Shown one piece after another: positions 1-5,889 of a DNA stretch of 7,981 nucleotides. The notes below the pieces were generated by a model. It ran no database searches. It worked only from the letters and a program-made list of their open reading frames with translations, and was not told the DNA's origin. The position numbers and the translations under genes were made by a program. The first letter of the stretch is position 1. Each line of letters opens with the position of its first letter. Source of the stretch: Desulfobulbaceae bacterium (GTDB taxonomy: Bacteria > Desulfobacterota > Desulfobulbia > Desulfobulbales > Desulfocapsaceae); assembly GCA_030632405.1 (NCBI GenBank), contig DAOVUU010000097.1, positions 1 to 7,981 on the forward strand. The letters are read 5' to 3'.

Positions 1-193
1 CACTGAAATTATCGCAGCCGAGGGCGGTAACATAGTCAACCCGGACGGGGAACAGGCGGTTGAGACGAGCCATGTATATAGCGGCATTGAGAGTGTCTCC
101 ACCAAAGGTTTGTTGAGTTAGGCCAGGCTCAACCTCCTGCAGTTCGATCATGCATTCGCCAATAAATGCGGTAGAAAAAAGGTTTATATTCAA
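1..193 (-). CDS. kdgK: 2-keto-3-deoxygluconate kinase, N-terminal part (cut by window edge)
   Basis: PfkB/ribokinase-family sugar kinase that phosphorylates 2-keto-3-deoxygluconate to KDPG in the cytosol, feeding the Entner-Doudoroff aldolase. The minus strand reads IGECMIEL, then FGGDTLNAAIYMARL and VDYVTALGCDNFS. These match the KdgK N-terminus closely (E. coli has GECMIEL, FGGDTLNTSVYIAR, HYVTALGTDSFS); GGDTLN is the substrate-side glycine motif. About 64 residues are visible and the rest lies left of base 1. The start is uncertain. The ATG at 151 falls inside the conserved GECMIEL motif, so it is too late. The only usual start codon upstream in frame is TTG at 193, giving MNINLFSTAFIGEC, although no clear Shine-Dalgarno precedes it. 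A stop lies further upstream, before 262. The gene has its own promoter (257-285), 121 bp beyond the stop of the neighbouring response regulator. The family call is firm; the exact sugar is inferred from similarity. Confidence 0.85.
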   Translation of the reverse strand, partial: MNINLFSTAFIGECMIELQEVEPGLTQQTFGGDTLNAAIYMARLNRLFPVRVDYVTALGCDNFS

Positions 194-256
194 AACAAGT
201 ACACTGGGAATAATTTTTTTGGATTCAGAGGGGATAAAATAATTGTTATTGCGGAG

Positions 257-285
257 ATTATACTAAGGACTTTTGCGTTAGTCCA
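257..285 (-). promoter_or_regulatory. Sigma70-like promoter for kdgK
   Basis: On the minus strand, TGGACT (280-285; 4 of 6 matches to the -35 consensus) is followed by a 17-bp spacer and a perfect TATAAT (257-262). Transcription would start near 250, leaving a leader of about 57 nt before the TTG at 193. The site lies between the stop of the response-regulator gene and kdgK, so kdgK is probably transcribed separately. The -35 box overlaps a cluster of AGTC/GACT half-sites listed separately. Confidence 0.65.
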
Positions 286-298
286 GACTCTTTCAGTC
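268..298. repeat. Four alternating GACT/AGTC half-sites over the kdgK -35 region
   Basis: Plus-strand GACT at 268-271, AGTC at 280-283, GACT at 286-289 and AGTC at 295-298 form nested inverted repeats. The first pair extends to GGACT-N8-AGTCC (267-284). They cover the spacer and -35 box of the kdgK promoter, the usual place for a repressor operator. They do not resemble the enterobacterial KdgR site as I know it. The operator role is inferred from position only, and the repeats could also act as a weak hairpin after the upstream gene. Confidence 0.35.
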
Positions 299-314
299 GC
301 TCGGGATTGGGTCA

Positions 315-2084
315 CTAAATATTATGATAGGAAATGCCACCCTGTATTAGCTGAGCAAAGTTATCAGCTGGGATTGCCGGGCTGAAAAGATGTCCCTGAG
401 CGACATTACAGCCCATTTCCCGCAGCATTGTATATTGCTCCCCAGTTTCAATGCCCTCGGCAATAACCGTCATGTTCAGACCTTGAGCCATACCGACAAT
501 GGCTCGAACAATGGCTGCATCTTGCTGGTTTTGAACAATATTTTTAACGAAAAAACGATCGATTTTAATCGAATTGACGGGGAAGTTTTTCAGGTACATC
601 AATGAAGAATAACCGGTGCCGAAATCATCCACCGAAATAGTCATTCCCAATTTTTTCAGGTCCTGTAAAATATCAAGGGTTTCACTGCATTGTTCAACCA
701 TTACACTTTCTGTAATCTCGACCTCAAAAGAATGAGGTTGTAAATTGTTGCAATCAATGGCGGATTTGAGTTTTTCCGGGAGTTGCTGCTCAACAAAATG
801 TTTACTGGAAATATTGACCGCAACACGTATCGGGCGCATACCGGCCTTCTGCCACTCATGCTGCTGTTTTCCAACTTGACGTATAACCCAATCTGTAAAT
901 GGCAGAATCAGACCGAGTTCTTCAATGGCAGGAATGAAATCAGCTGGAGGGACTTGCCCTAGAACGGAGTGATTCCATCGTGTTAAGCTTTCTGCGCCAT
1001 TGATTTGGCCGTTCTGGATATCTATCTGGGGTTGATACCAGAGTGAAAACTCTTCGTTGACTACTGCTTTACGTACATCATTTTCAAAGCGCAACCGCTC
1101 CCTGGCCTTGATGTTGAGAGATTTCTTGTAGAATTGAAACCTGTTTCTCCCTTTTTCTTTGGCATGGTACATTGCCAGGTCAGCATGTTTCATTAATGCT
1201 TCAGGATTAGTTCCGTCAAGGGGGAAAATAGCGATGCCAATACTTGCAGAGATAAAAATTTCATGTCCTTCAATTGTGAAAGATTCTGCCAGATATTTAT
1301 TGATACGTTGGGCGACTTTGCTGGCATCAGACGGATTTATCAATTGAGGCAGCATTATGGTAAATTCGTCTCCTCCAAGGCGCGAAACATAATTTTTAGA
1401 TTGAGTTAATTGAATACGGCTGAAGGTGTCGGATTCTCGAATACAGGTATTGATTCTTTCGGCGACATTTTTCAGCAGGATATCTCCTATATGGTGACCA
1501 AGGGAATCGTTAATTGTTTTGAAACGATCCAGATCCATAAACAGGACTGCCAGTTCGGTTTGTTCAGAAACACTCTCTGTGAGGGCAATTTCAAGGGAAT
1601 CCATAAACATGGTCCGATTAGCAAGCCCTGTCAGGTGGTCAAAAAAAGCTAATTCCTGGATCTGTTTTTGTTTGTGGATGACGTCGAAAAAGGCTTGACT
1701 GGCGCGCAGCATGTATTTAACCCGATAGTTCAAGACTGGCCAGTTGATCGGTTTTGTAATGAAGTCGGTAGCGCCGGAGTCGAAGGAACGGTGGATCGAG
1801 TCGAGATCCTCCAGTCCGGTTACCATGAGGATCGGTATATTGACACCGTTTGCAGATTTACGGATTGTACGGCAGGTTTCAAATCCATCCAGTTTTGGCA
1901 TCATGACATCGAGAAGGATGGCATCCGGTTCCGATTTCTTGAATTTCTCCACTGCGACAAGACCATTCTCTGCTTCGTCAACTCTGAATCCAGCTTTTTC
2001 CAAACTGGCCCGCATCAAAATACGGATAGAGAGATCATCATCAACAACAAGAATTAAAGGTGGATGCCGTTTTAGGTTTTTCAT
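315..2084 (-). CDS. Response regulator with GGDEF and EAL domains (c-di-GMP turnover)
   Basis: Cytoplasmic bifunctional-type c-di-GMP enzyme of 589 aa. Residues 10-125 are a CheY-like receiver with acidic residues D15-D17, phospho-acceptor D59 (LLDVMMP), T89 and K111 (TKP). Residues about 145-320 are a diguanylate cyclase domain with DHLTGLANR and an intact GGDEF at 237-241. Residues about 330-580 are an EAL phosphodiesterase domain with the signature GAESLTRW (E365), N424, E456/E459 (EITES), DDFGTGYSS at 486-494, K507 and E543. All of these suggest it can hydrolyse c-di-GMP. A candidate inhibitory-site RxxD (R216-D219) is separated from GGDEF by about 12 more residues than in PleD. There is no transmembrane segment or DNA-binding domain. 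The ATG overlaps the stop of the upstream Hpt gene by 4 bp, so the two are co-translated and the Hpt protein is the likely phosphodonor. Net activity (synthesis or breakdown) cannot be read from sequence. Confidence 0.95.
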   Translation of the reverse strand: MKNLKRHPPLILVVDDDLSIRILMRASLEKAGFRVDEAENGLVAVEKFKKSEPDAILLDVMMPKLDGFETCRTIRKSANGVNIPILMVTGLEDLDSIHRSFDSGATDFITKPINWPVLNYRVKYMLRASQAFFDVIHKQKQIQELAFFDHLTGLANRTMFMDSLEIALTESVSEQTELAVLFMDLDRFKTINDSLGHHIGDILLKNVAERINTCIRESDTFSRIQLTQSKNYVSRLGGDEFTIMLPQLINPSDASKVAQRINKYLAESFTIEGHEIFISASIGIAIFPLDGTNPEALMKHADLAMYHAKEKGRNRFQFYKKSLNIKARERLRFENDVRKAVVNEEFSLWYQPQIDIQNGQINGAESLTRWNHSVLGQVPPADFIPAIEELGLILPFTDWVIRQVGKQQHEWQKAGMRPIRVAVNISSKHFVEQQLPEKLKSAIDCNNLQPHSFEVEITESVMVEQCSETLDILQDLKKLGMTISVDDFGTGYSSLMYLKNFPVNSIKIDRFFVKNIVQNQQDAAIVRAIVGMAQGLNMTVIAEGIETGEQYTMLREMGCNVAQGHLFSPAIPADNFAQLIQGGISYHNI

Positions 2085-2545
2085 GAATTGGTCATCTCAG
2101 CACGCAGGGGCTCGATGATTTTTAAAGATTCAATCTCTGCTCTGGCTAAGAGTTGAAGTGTTCCCCGCAGGGAATTGGTGTGCCCTCTGTGTTCTATTTC
2201 TTTGAAAAGAGAAGATAAGGATAAGGCGCCGAGATTAGAACAGCTTGTTTTTAAATTATGAGCAACGGAGCGAACCTCAACTGCATCATCGGCTCGCAGG
2301 GCCTGATACAGTTTTTTTAGCTGCCCGGGAGTATCCTTCAAGTAAAGGCCAATTATACTGGAGAGAATATCCGGTGCTCCTTCAATCTGCAGTGCACGGA
2401 TCTTTTCAAGCGCAAAACGGTTGATGAGCTCTTCTCTTGAATTATCGATTTGATTTTCCCTGTGTGGATAATCATTTTTTTCATTTTGTGTCGTTTCGGT
2501 CGTATCTGTCGTTTTGCTCACAGGAGTAGGGGGCTTATGATTCAT
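2081..2545 (-). CDS. Stand-alone Hpt (histidine phosphotransfer) domain protein
   Basis: 154-aa cytosolic phosphorelay intermediate. Residues 1-38 are polar, rich in T, N, E and K, and probably disordered. Residues about 44-150 are a helical Hpt domain with the motif AHNLKTSCSNLGA, in which H96 is the predicted phospho-accepting histidine and K99 and G106 are the usual conserved partners (typical Hpt: HxLKGSSxxxGA). Hpt proteins pass phosphate from a hybrid histidine kinase to a receiver domain. The neighbour translated through the ATGA overlap carries a receiver, so it is the obvious target. No histidine kinase lies in the window, so the kinase must be encoded elsewhere. The ATG at 2545 has only a poor Shine-Dalgarno (AACTCC precedes it). 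A GTG at codon 9 offers no better signal, and either start leaves the Hpt domain whole. The promoter must lie in the 400-bp gap upstream. Confidence 0.9.
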   Translation of the reverse strand: MNHKPPTPVSKTTDTTETTQNEKNDYPHRENQIDNSREELINRFALEKIRALQIEGAPDILSSIIGLYLKDTPGQLKKLYQALRADDAVEVRSVAHNLKTSCSNLGALSLSSLFKEIEHRGHTNSLRGTLQLLARAEIESLKIIEPLRAEMTNS

Positions 2546-2606
2546 GGAGTTTAAAAATGGAGATTTGGCCTTTCATGCAGCTTGTGCCTGATAGGTAGGA
2601 TAGCAA

Positions 2607-2620
2607 TTGTCGGCCGACAA
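2607..2620. promoter_or_regulatory. 14-bp perfect palindrome upstream of Hpt operon
   Basis: TTGTCGGCCGACAA is fully self-complementary (7+7) and GC-rich at the centre, in otherwise AT-rich DNA. It lies 62 bp upstream of the Hpt start codon and directly upstream of the weak extended -10 at 2597-2605. This is a typical size and position for a dimeric regulator site. The regulator is unknown, and the role is inferred from symmetry and location. Confidence 0.4.
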
Positions 2621-2857
2621 GAAATACTTCTCTAAAGAAGCATATGATTTTTCAATATTAATTTGCAAGGAATATTGTTCATTCTTTAAAATTAAAATGG
2701 TGGGTAATCTGTTTCTGAATCTATAAAATCAGGTCAGATATAAATTATTGTGTTTATCTCTTGTGCTTCGATCAGGGCGCTATAATTGTATGAATCTTTA
2801 TTTTTCAATGAAGTCAGACGATGGCATGTTTATAAAAGTGTGGACGGTTCTGGGGGA

Positions 2858-2892
2858 GGAATGAGTTAAACGTCTTTAGCGTAACTCATCCC
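2858..2892. repeat. 11-bp inverted repeat downstream of exported-protein gene
   Basis: Arms GGAATGAGTTA (2858-2868) and TAACTCATCCC (2882-2892) pair at 10 of 11 positions around a 13-nt loop. It starts about 54 nt past the stop of the minus-strand gene at 2946. On that strand the hairpin is not followed by a T tract, so it is not a standard intrinsic terminator. It could protect the 3' end, assist Rho-dependent termination or bind a protein. Confidence 0.45.
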
Positions 2893-2945
2893 TTTGACAG
2901 AGAGTGTATTGGGATGAAGAACTGAAAATGAGCGGGGCACCTGAA

Positions 2946-3569
2946 CTAATAATTTTTTTCTAATCCTGCAAAATCGATATTTTTTGCAAGTTGTTTTAGA
3001 ATATCTGGTGATGTGATATTGCTACCTTCGATAGTAACTGAGGTTTTAGCACCAATCTGAAAGGTTATGGTACCGTTTTTCTGCTGGCTGTTGTACATCT
3101 CTGTGCCGGTATAACCGTGTACCCGGATCTGTTTTGACTGTGATCCGTCACCGCTTGCAGCCAACCCGGCAAACATCTGGCCGAATGCAGCAAGGCTGGC
3201 CATCTTACCCGTCATTCCGCCAATTGCAATATTCAGATTGATAGAAGCACCGTCCTGGTTTGAATAATTGGCACTGGCACCAGCGTTTCCGGCTATTGCT
3301 GCTCCTGCCCCTGTGCCTTGTGATTGTTTATTGTCAAGAGTGTAACCAGATGGAGGTTCCGGGATAAACTGGAGCAATCCTTCCGCCGTGAGTTCGTTTA
3401 TTTTGGCCAGGGCATAGTTGATTTCCTCGATTGCTTTGCTGTAATTGCCTTTTTCGACAAATGTCTTGGCGGTAGAAAGACTATCGATTGCTTCTTCCTG
3501 AATATCTTCAGCGTAACTGCTTGAGGCTATAATAAAAGAAAGGGCTATTAGCAGAATGAGTTTCTTCAT
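2946..3569 (-). CDS. Exported protein of unknown function with Gly/Ala-rich centre
   Basis: 207 aa; I cannot name the family. Residues 1-20 are a clear Sec signal peptide (MKK, a hydrophobic stretch 4-15, then SYA before E21), with no lipobox cysteine, so the mature protein is probably periplasmic or secreted. Residues 27-60 form an amphipathic helical pair resembling one TPR unit (GNYSKAIEEINYAL). Residues 65-78 (LLQFIPEPPSGYTL) look like a conserved linker. Residues 85-140 are rich in Gly, Ala, Ser and Asn, with a mildly hydrophobic part at 110-138. Residues 146-205 look like a beta-rich module (IRVHGYTGTEMY, TITFQIGAKTSVTIEGSNI) ending in a short helix. This layout is familiar to me from uncharacterised exported proteins, but no function follows from it. 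The start is supported by AGGAG 7 nt before the ATG. The gene follows the aldolase gene by 114 bp on the same strand; co-transcription is possible but not shown. Confidence 0.85.
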   Translation of the reverse strand: MKKLILLIALSFIIASSSYAEDIQEEAIDSLSTAKTFVEKGNYSKAIEEINYALAKINELTAEGLLQFIPEPPSGYTLDNKQSQGTGAGAAIAGNAGASANYSNQDGASINLNIAIGGMTGKMASLAAFGQMFAGLAASGDGSQSKQIRVHGYTGTEMYNSQQKNGTITFQIGAKTSVTIEGSNITSPDILKQLAKNIDFAGLEKNY

Positions 3570-3683
3570 GGTAAGCTCCTGATTTGTGGCAAAAAATCAT
3601 ACCTGGTTAGAGGAAAACACCTTATGTCGCATTTCAACATATAAAGTTATAGCGAGACTGTGTAGTTTGTTGTGAGCTAAAAG

Positions 3684-4286
3684 TTAAAGATCTCGTATCA
3701 ACCTAATGAGTTTAAGATAGTAGTCAAGGGTCATTTTCCCTGCTGTTTCGAGATCTTTACCAAGCGAGATAAAACCATGGTCTTTAAGAATAAAAAAATC
3801 ATGGCCCTGTTTGGTCATTTGCAATGCGGAGTCTGCAAGCTCAGGGGTACCATAGTCGTGGTACTGTTTTGTGACCGGTATATCGAGATGTTGTGCATAT
3901 CTGCCAAGGAGGGAGGAGTGGCCATGAAAGATAGCATTTATATGCGGCAGGGTTCGATACAGAATATTGTGAAGAAAACTCTCTGAAGATGGTACTGCGA
4001 CTCCTTCTGTTATAAACGTGTTGTTCTCGGTATCAAGTCCTGTTACATGGACATAATTCTTGAAATTCAACTCCTTTTGCGGATACATGCCGGACCGGGT
4101 AATTATAAATGACGGGGAACTGGTTCTGTAAGACTGATTGCCGTATGCTCCTGTCTTATGCAATGGGGCGAGGCCAAGTTCGGTGAAGAGAAACACCCAT
4201 TGATTGAGATTCTCCAACTTTTCGTCATAATTAAATGATGAGCTTGTTCTTGAACAATTAAATTTAACGCCCTGGTAGGTTTCCAT
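3684..4286 (-). CDS. Class II aldolase/adducin-family protein
   Basis: 200-aa cytosolic metalloprotein related to L-fuculose-1-phosphate aldolase, RhaD, AraD and MtnB. Members bind Zn through an HxH pair plus a distant His and cleave or rearrange phosphorylated sugars. Visible motifs are AYGNQSYR (GNxSxR type, 47-54), ITRSG (62-66), SSE with E102, HGH (H121, H123) and DHG (H170). The 19-residue spacing from the Glu to the first His matches fuculose aldolase (E73 to H92). This suggests an intact metal and catalytic site. The protein is slightly shorter than fuculose aldolase between HxH and the third His. The substrate cannot be told: no sugar kinase, isomerase or transporter adjoins it, and kdgK lies more than 3 kb away. 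The start is supported by AAGAAGG ending 5 nt before the ATG. A CCCTATAGGG palindrome lies about 100 bp upstream. Confidence 0.85.
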   Translation of the reverse strand: METYQGVKFNCSRTSSSFNYDEKLENLNQWVFLFTELGLAPLHKTGAYGNQSYRTSSPSFIITRSGMYPQKELNFKNYVHVTGLDTENNTFITEGVAVPSSESFLHNILYRTLPHINAIFHGHSSLLGRYAQHLDIPVTKQYHDYGTPELADSALQMTKQGHDFFILKDHGFISLGKDLETAGKMTLDYYLKLIRLIRDL

Positions 4287-4388
4287 AGTACCTTCTTATA
4301 TATTTAAAATTCTTCTATCTTACCATCAGAATAGAGCAAATTGCAGTTATTAATCGCATGAAGAAAATATTTTTGTTTTATAGCGTTT

Positions 4389-4398
4389 CCCTATAGGG
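4389..4398. repeat. CCCTATAGGG palindrome
   Basis: A 10-bp perfect palindrome about 103 bp upstream of the aldolase start, flanked by TTTCC (4386-4390) and GGAAA (4402-4406), which can also pair. Its core CCTATAGG recurs in the palindrome just before the DUF924 gene (5811-5822). A shared regulator site is possible, but two copies are thin evidence. Confidence 0.35.
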
Positions 4399-4570
4399 CC
4401 TGGAAAAAAGGGTTATTTAAAAGTCTGGATTTCCTGCTCGAGGGACATCGACAGCCTTGTATATTTCAAAACGCAGTTTTCGACTCAACCTGTTGAAGAG
4501 ATCTATATTTCTAAGACTTTATGAGGATCGAGAAAGTGTACAAGATCCTTTAACTTGTTGCGTATGTTTT

Positions 4571-4613
4571 TGCAAAGATGCACGATTTGCAATTGCAATA
4601 TTGCACATATGCA
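4571..4613. repeat. Cluster of six TGCA cores
   Basis: TGCA occurs at 4571, 4579, 4588, 4594, 4602 and 4610, so six copies in 43 bp at spacings of 8, 9, 6, 8 and 8. Most are embedded in TTGCAA, TTGCAC or ATGCAA. By chance about 0.2 copies would be expected in this length. The cluster ends 128 bp before the membrane-protein start. It could be an array of regulator half-sites or a simple-sequence remnant; function is unknown. Confidence 0.5.
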
Positions 4614-4741
4614 AACGTTCAAATTTATTCAATATTAATAAGAAAGGTAACACATTAATATTATACTAACTATTATGACAGTGTTTTTTTGGCATAGGGT
4701 GTGCAATGCTGATAGTAAGAAGAAGTAATAAGGAGGACACC

Positions 4742-5179
4742 ATGAGCCAATATCTGATTCTATTAGCATTAATCCCTTTAAGTTGTTTTGAGCTGAATAA
4801 ACTGTTCAATTTTAAATATCGAAATATGGTCTATGGTATTTCAATAGGATTCGTTATTGCTCCAGTAAGTTTTGCTCTTCTTGGTTTTACTTACATTCCG
4901 ATAATTGGGAAACTGCTAGGATTAATTGGTCTGATACCACATCTGATACATGGCTGGGTAGGATATCTCTGTCTGGTCGGAAATGGTTCGCTTGAACTCG
5001 GTGTTAGTATAACATCTCTGCAGCTTGTCATGATAAACCTCGTTAATGGTCTTGTATTTGCTTATCTATACGGCTTTATAGGCTATATTATTGACAGGAG
5101 ATTGATCAAAGGCTATCTGGGGAAAATAGACTTCTCGGGGTCTCGCAAACCCACCTATCGGTTCAAAATTAAGGTGTGA
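4742..5179 (+). CDS. Small integral membrane protein of unknown function
   Basis: 145 aa; no family recognised. It is strongly hydrophobic, with likely membrane segments at about 3-18 (weak, contains E17), 29-50, 54-79 and 91-117, followed by a basic tail (D118 R R onward, with many K and R) that should face the cytoplasm by the positive-inside rule. Notable polar residues within the membrane part are H67, H70 and W72 (PHLIHGW) and N99/N102. There is no signal peptidase site or lipobox. The ATG at 4742 is chosen because AAGGAGG (4730-4736) lies 5 nt before it. An in-frame ATG at 4706 would add 12 mostly polar residues and has no such signal. The gene stands alone between a minus-strand aldolase gene and a convergent DUF924 gene, so context gives no function. 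It could be a small transporter subunit or regulator, but nothing proves this. Confidence 0.8.
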   Translation: MSQYLILLALIPLSCFELNKLFNFKYRNMVYGISIGFVIAPVSFALLGFTYIPIIGKLLGLIGLIPHLIHGWVGYLCLVGNGSLELGVSITSLQLVMINLVNGLVFAYLYGFIGYIIDRRLIKGYLGKIDFSGSRKPTYRFKIKV

Positions 5180-5267
5180 TTATTTCTCAAGAACTGATGG
5201 AACCATCGCTGTGTATCAGGAGTGCTATTCAGTAATTCCGATTTTGCTGTACTTATATCTGCAGTAA

Positions 5268-5804
5268 TTAAAAACTGGAATCAGGTCGTTTTAAGAAATC
5301 AATTTCCTCTGCAGTGGATTTCCTGCCAAGGACCTTATTTCTGTGCGGATATCGCCCAAATCTCCTTATAATTTCCTTATGTCTGAGTTCCCATTCCAGG
5401 TTTGATTGCATTTCGTCCTGACGATACAGGTTTTCAGCAATGCCATGAATTATTAGTGACTCACTGTGCATGAATGGCAAATAAAGAAAGTTTCTTTCCA
5501 CTGGGTTTAATAGCTTATCAACCCCCAGTGAGACCGCCTCCTGTGAAAGCACTAATGTCATTGGATCATTGGAGAATGCTAACGGCTCCCCCCTGAACAT
5601 ATTTCTGGAAAACTGATCTAAGACAATAATTTCTGCCAGTCTACCCTTAACATTATCTCTCCATTCAAAAAGTTCGCAACGGACTGCTCTAGAGTGGATA
5701 TCTGAGAATCTATCTATTATTAATTGGTCAAATTCTGTATCTTTTGACCACCACTGTGATTGGCTTATTTCTGTAAACCAGAAATTCAAAATATCTTGAT
5801 ACAT
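5268..5804 (-). CDS. DUF924 family protein
   Basis: 178 aa, the full usual length for DUF924 (PF06041), a helical TPR-like family common in proteobacteria with no agreed biochemical role. Almost all family landmarks are present: ILNFWF at 5-10, WWSKDTEFD at 18-26, GRLAEIIVLDQFSRNMFRG at 54-72, FLYLPFMHSE at 106-115, HKEIIRRFGRYPHRN at 142-156, and LGRKSTAEE at 159-167 ending in PDSSF. It has no signal peptide or membrane segment, so it is cytosolic. The start ATG at 5804 gives the canonical N-terminus; upstream there is only a weak AGGTT about 9 nt away. A 12-bp palindrome (5811-5822) sits immediately before the start, within the ribosome-binding or promoter region. The gene converges with the membrane-protein gene (88-bp gap) and diverges from the aminotransferase gene. 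Confidence 0.93.
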   Translation of the reverse strand: MYQDILNFWFTEISQSQWWSKDTEFDQLIIDRFSDIHSRAVRCELFEWRDNVKGRLAEIIVLDQFSRNMFRGEPLAFSNDPMTLVLSQEAVSLGVDKLLNPVERNFLYLPFMHSESLIIHGIAENLYRQDEMQSNLEWELRHKEIIRRFGRYPHRNKVLGRKSTAEEIDFLKRPDSSF

Positions 5805-5810
5805 AGGGTA

Positions 5811-5822
5811 AACCTATAGGTT
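5811..5822. promoter_or_regulatory. AACCTATAGGTT palindrome at DUF924 start
   Basis: A 12-bp perfect palindrome whose near edge is 6 bp from the DUF924 ATG. It overlaps the AGG that could serve as Shine-Dalgarno and includes TATAGG, which could pass as a -10 element only for a nearly leaderless transcript. A protein bound here would block translation or transcription initiation. It shares CCTATAGG with 4389-4398. Confidence 0.4.
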
Positions 5823-5889
5823 AGTGTTATGCTGCTTCATGTGAAATTCTTTCGATGAACTGTCTTTTCAGGACATAATTTTAAAAGAT

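Larger units (their letters stand above)
2546..2945. other. Non-coding gap between Hpt gene and exported-protein gene
   Basis: No convincing gene is present. It must contain the promoter of the Hpt/GGDEF-EAL operon and the 3' end of the exported-protein transcript. A weak extended -10 (TGC then TATCCT on the minus strand, 2597-2605) lies next to a 14-bp palindrome, but no good -35 accompanies it. A hairpin-forming repeat lies at 2858-2892. A plus-strand TATAAT at 2781-2786 precedes a 24-codon frame (2790-2864) that has no ribosome binding site, so I do not call it a gene. CTTCT-N4-AGAAG (2627-2640) is a further small inverted repeat. Confidence 0.6.
4287..4741. other. Non-coding gap between divergent aldolase and membrane-protein genes
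   Basis: Holds the promoters of two divergent genes, though neither can be fixed with confidence. For the plus-strand gene, TATACT at 4661-4666 is a -10-like box without a clear -35. For the minus-strand gene, TATAAA occurs just downstream of the CCCTATAGGG palindrome, also without a good -35. An open plus frame at 4457-4669 has no ribosome binding site and a composition rich in K, R, C and L, so it is not called. The TGCA cluster at 4571-4613 and the palindrome at 4389-4398 are listed separately. Confidence 0.55.

Noticed and set aside
2790..2864. 24-codon plus-strand frame just after a TATAAT (2781-2786)
   Set aside because: No ribosome binding site, only a few bases between the -10 box and the start codon, and no acceptable -35 box.
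4457..4669. 70-codon plus-strand open frame upstream of the membrane-protein gene
   Set aside because: No Shine-Dalgarno, biased toward K, R, C, L and I as AT-rich non-coding DNA gives, no recognisable motif, and it overlaps the TGCA cluster. A decayed coding remnant cannot be excluded.
4287..4741. c-di-GMP (GEMM-type) riboswitch, considered because of the c-di-GMP operon nearby
   Set aside because: The conserved GEMM core elements as I know them are not present on either strand of this gap.
5180..5267. Possible bidirectional terminator between the convergent membrane-protein and DUF924 genes
   Set aside because: Only short stems (GATGG/CCATC with a 2-nt loop, CTGAT/ATCAG) and no T tract follow; not convincing.
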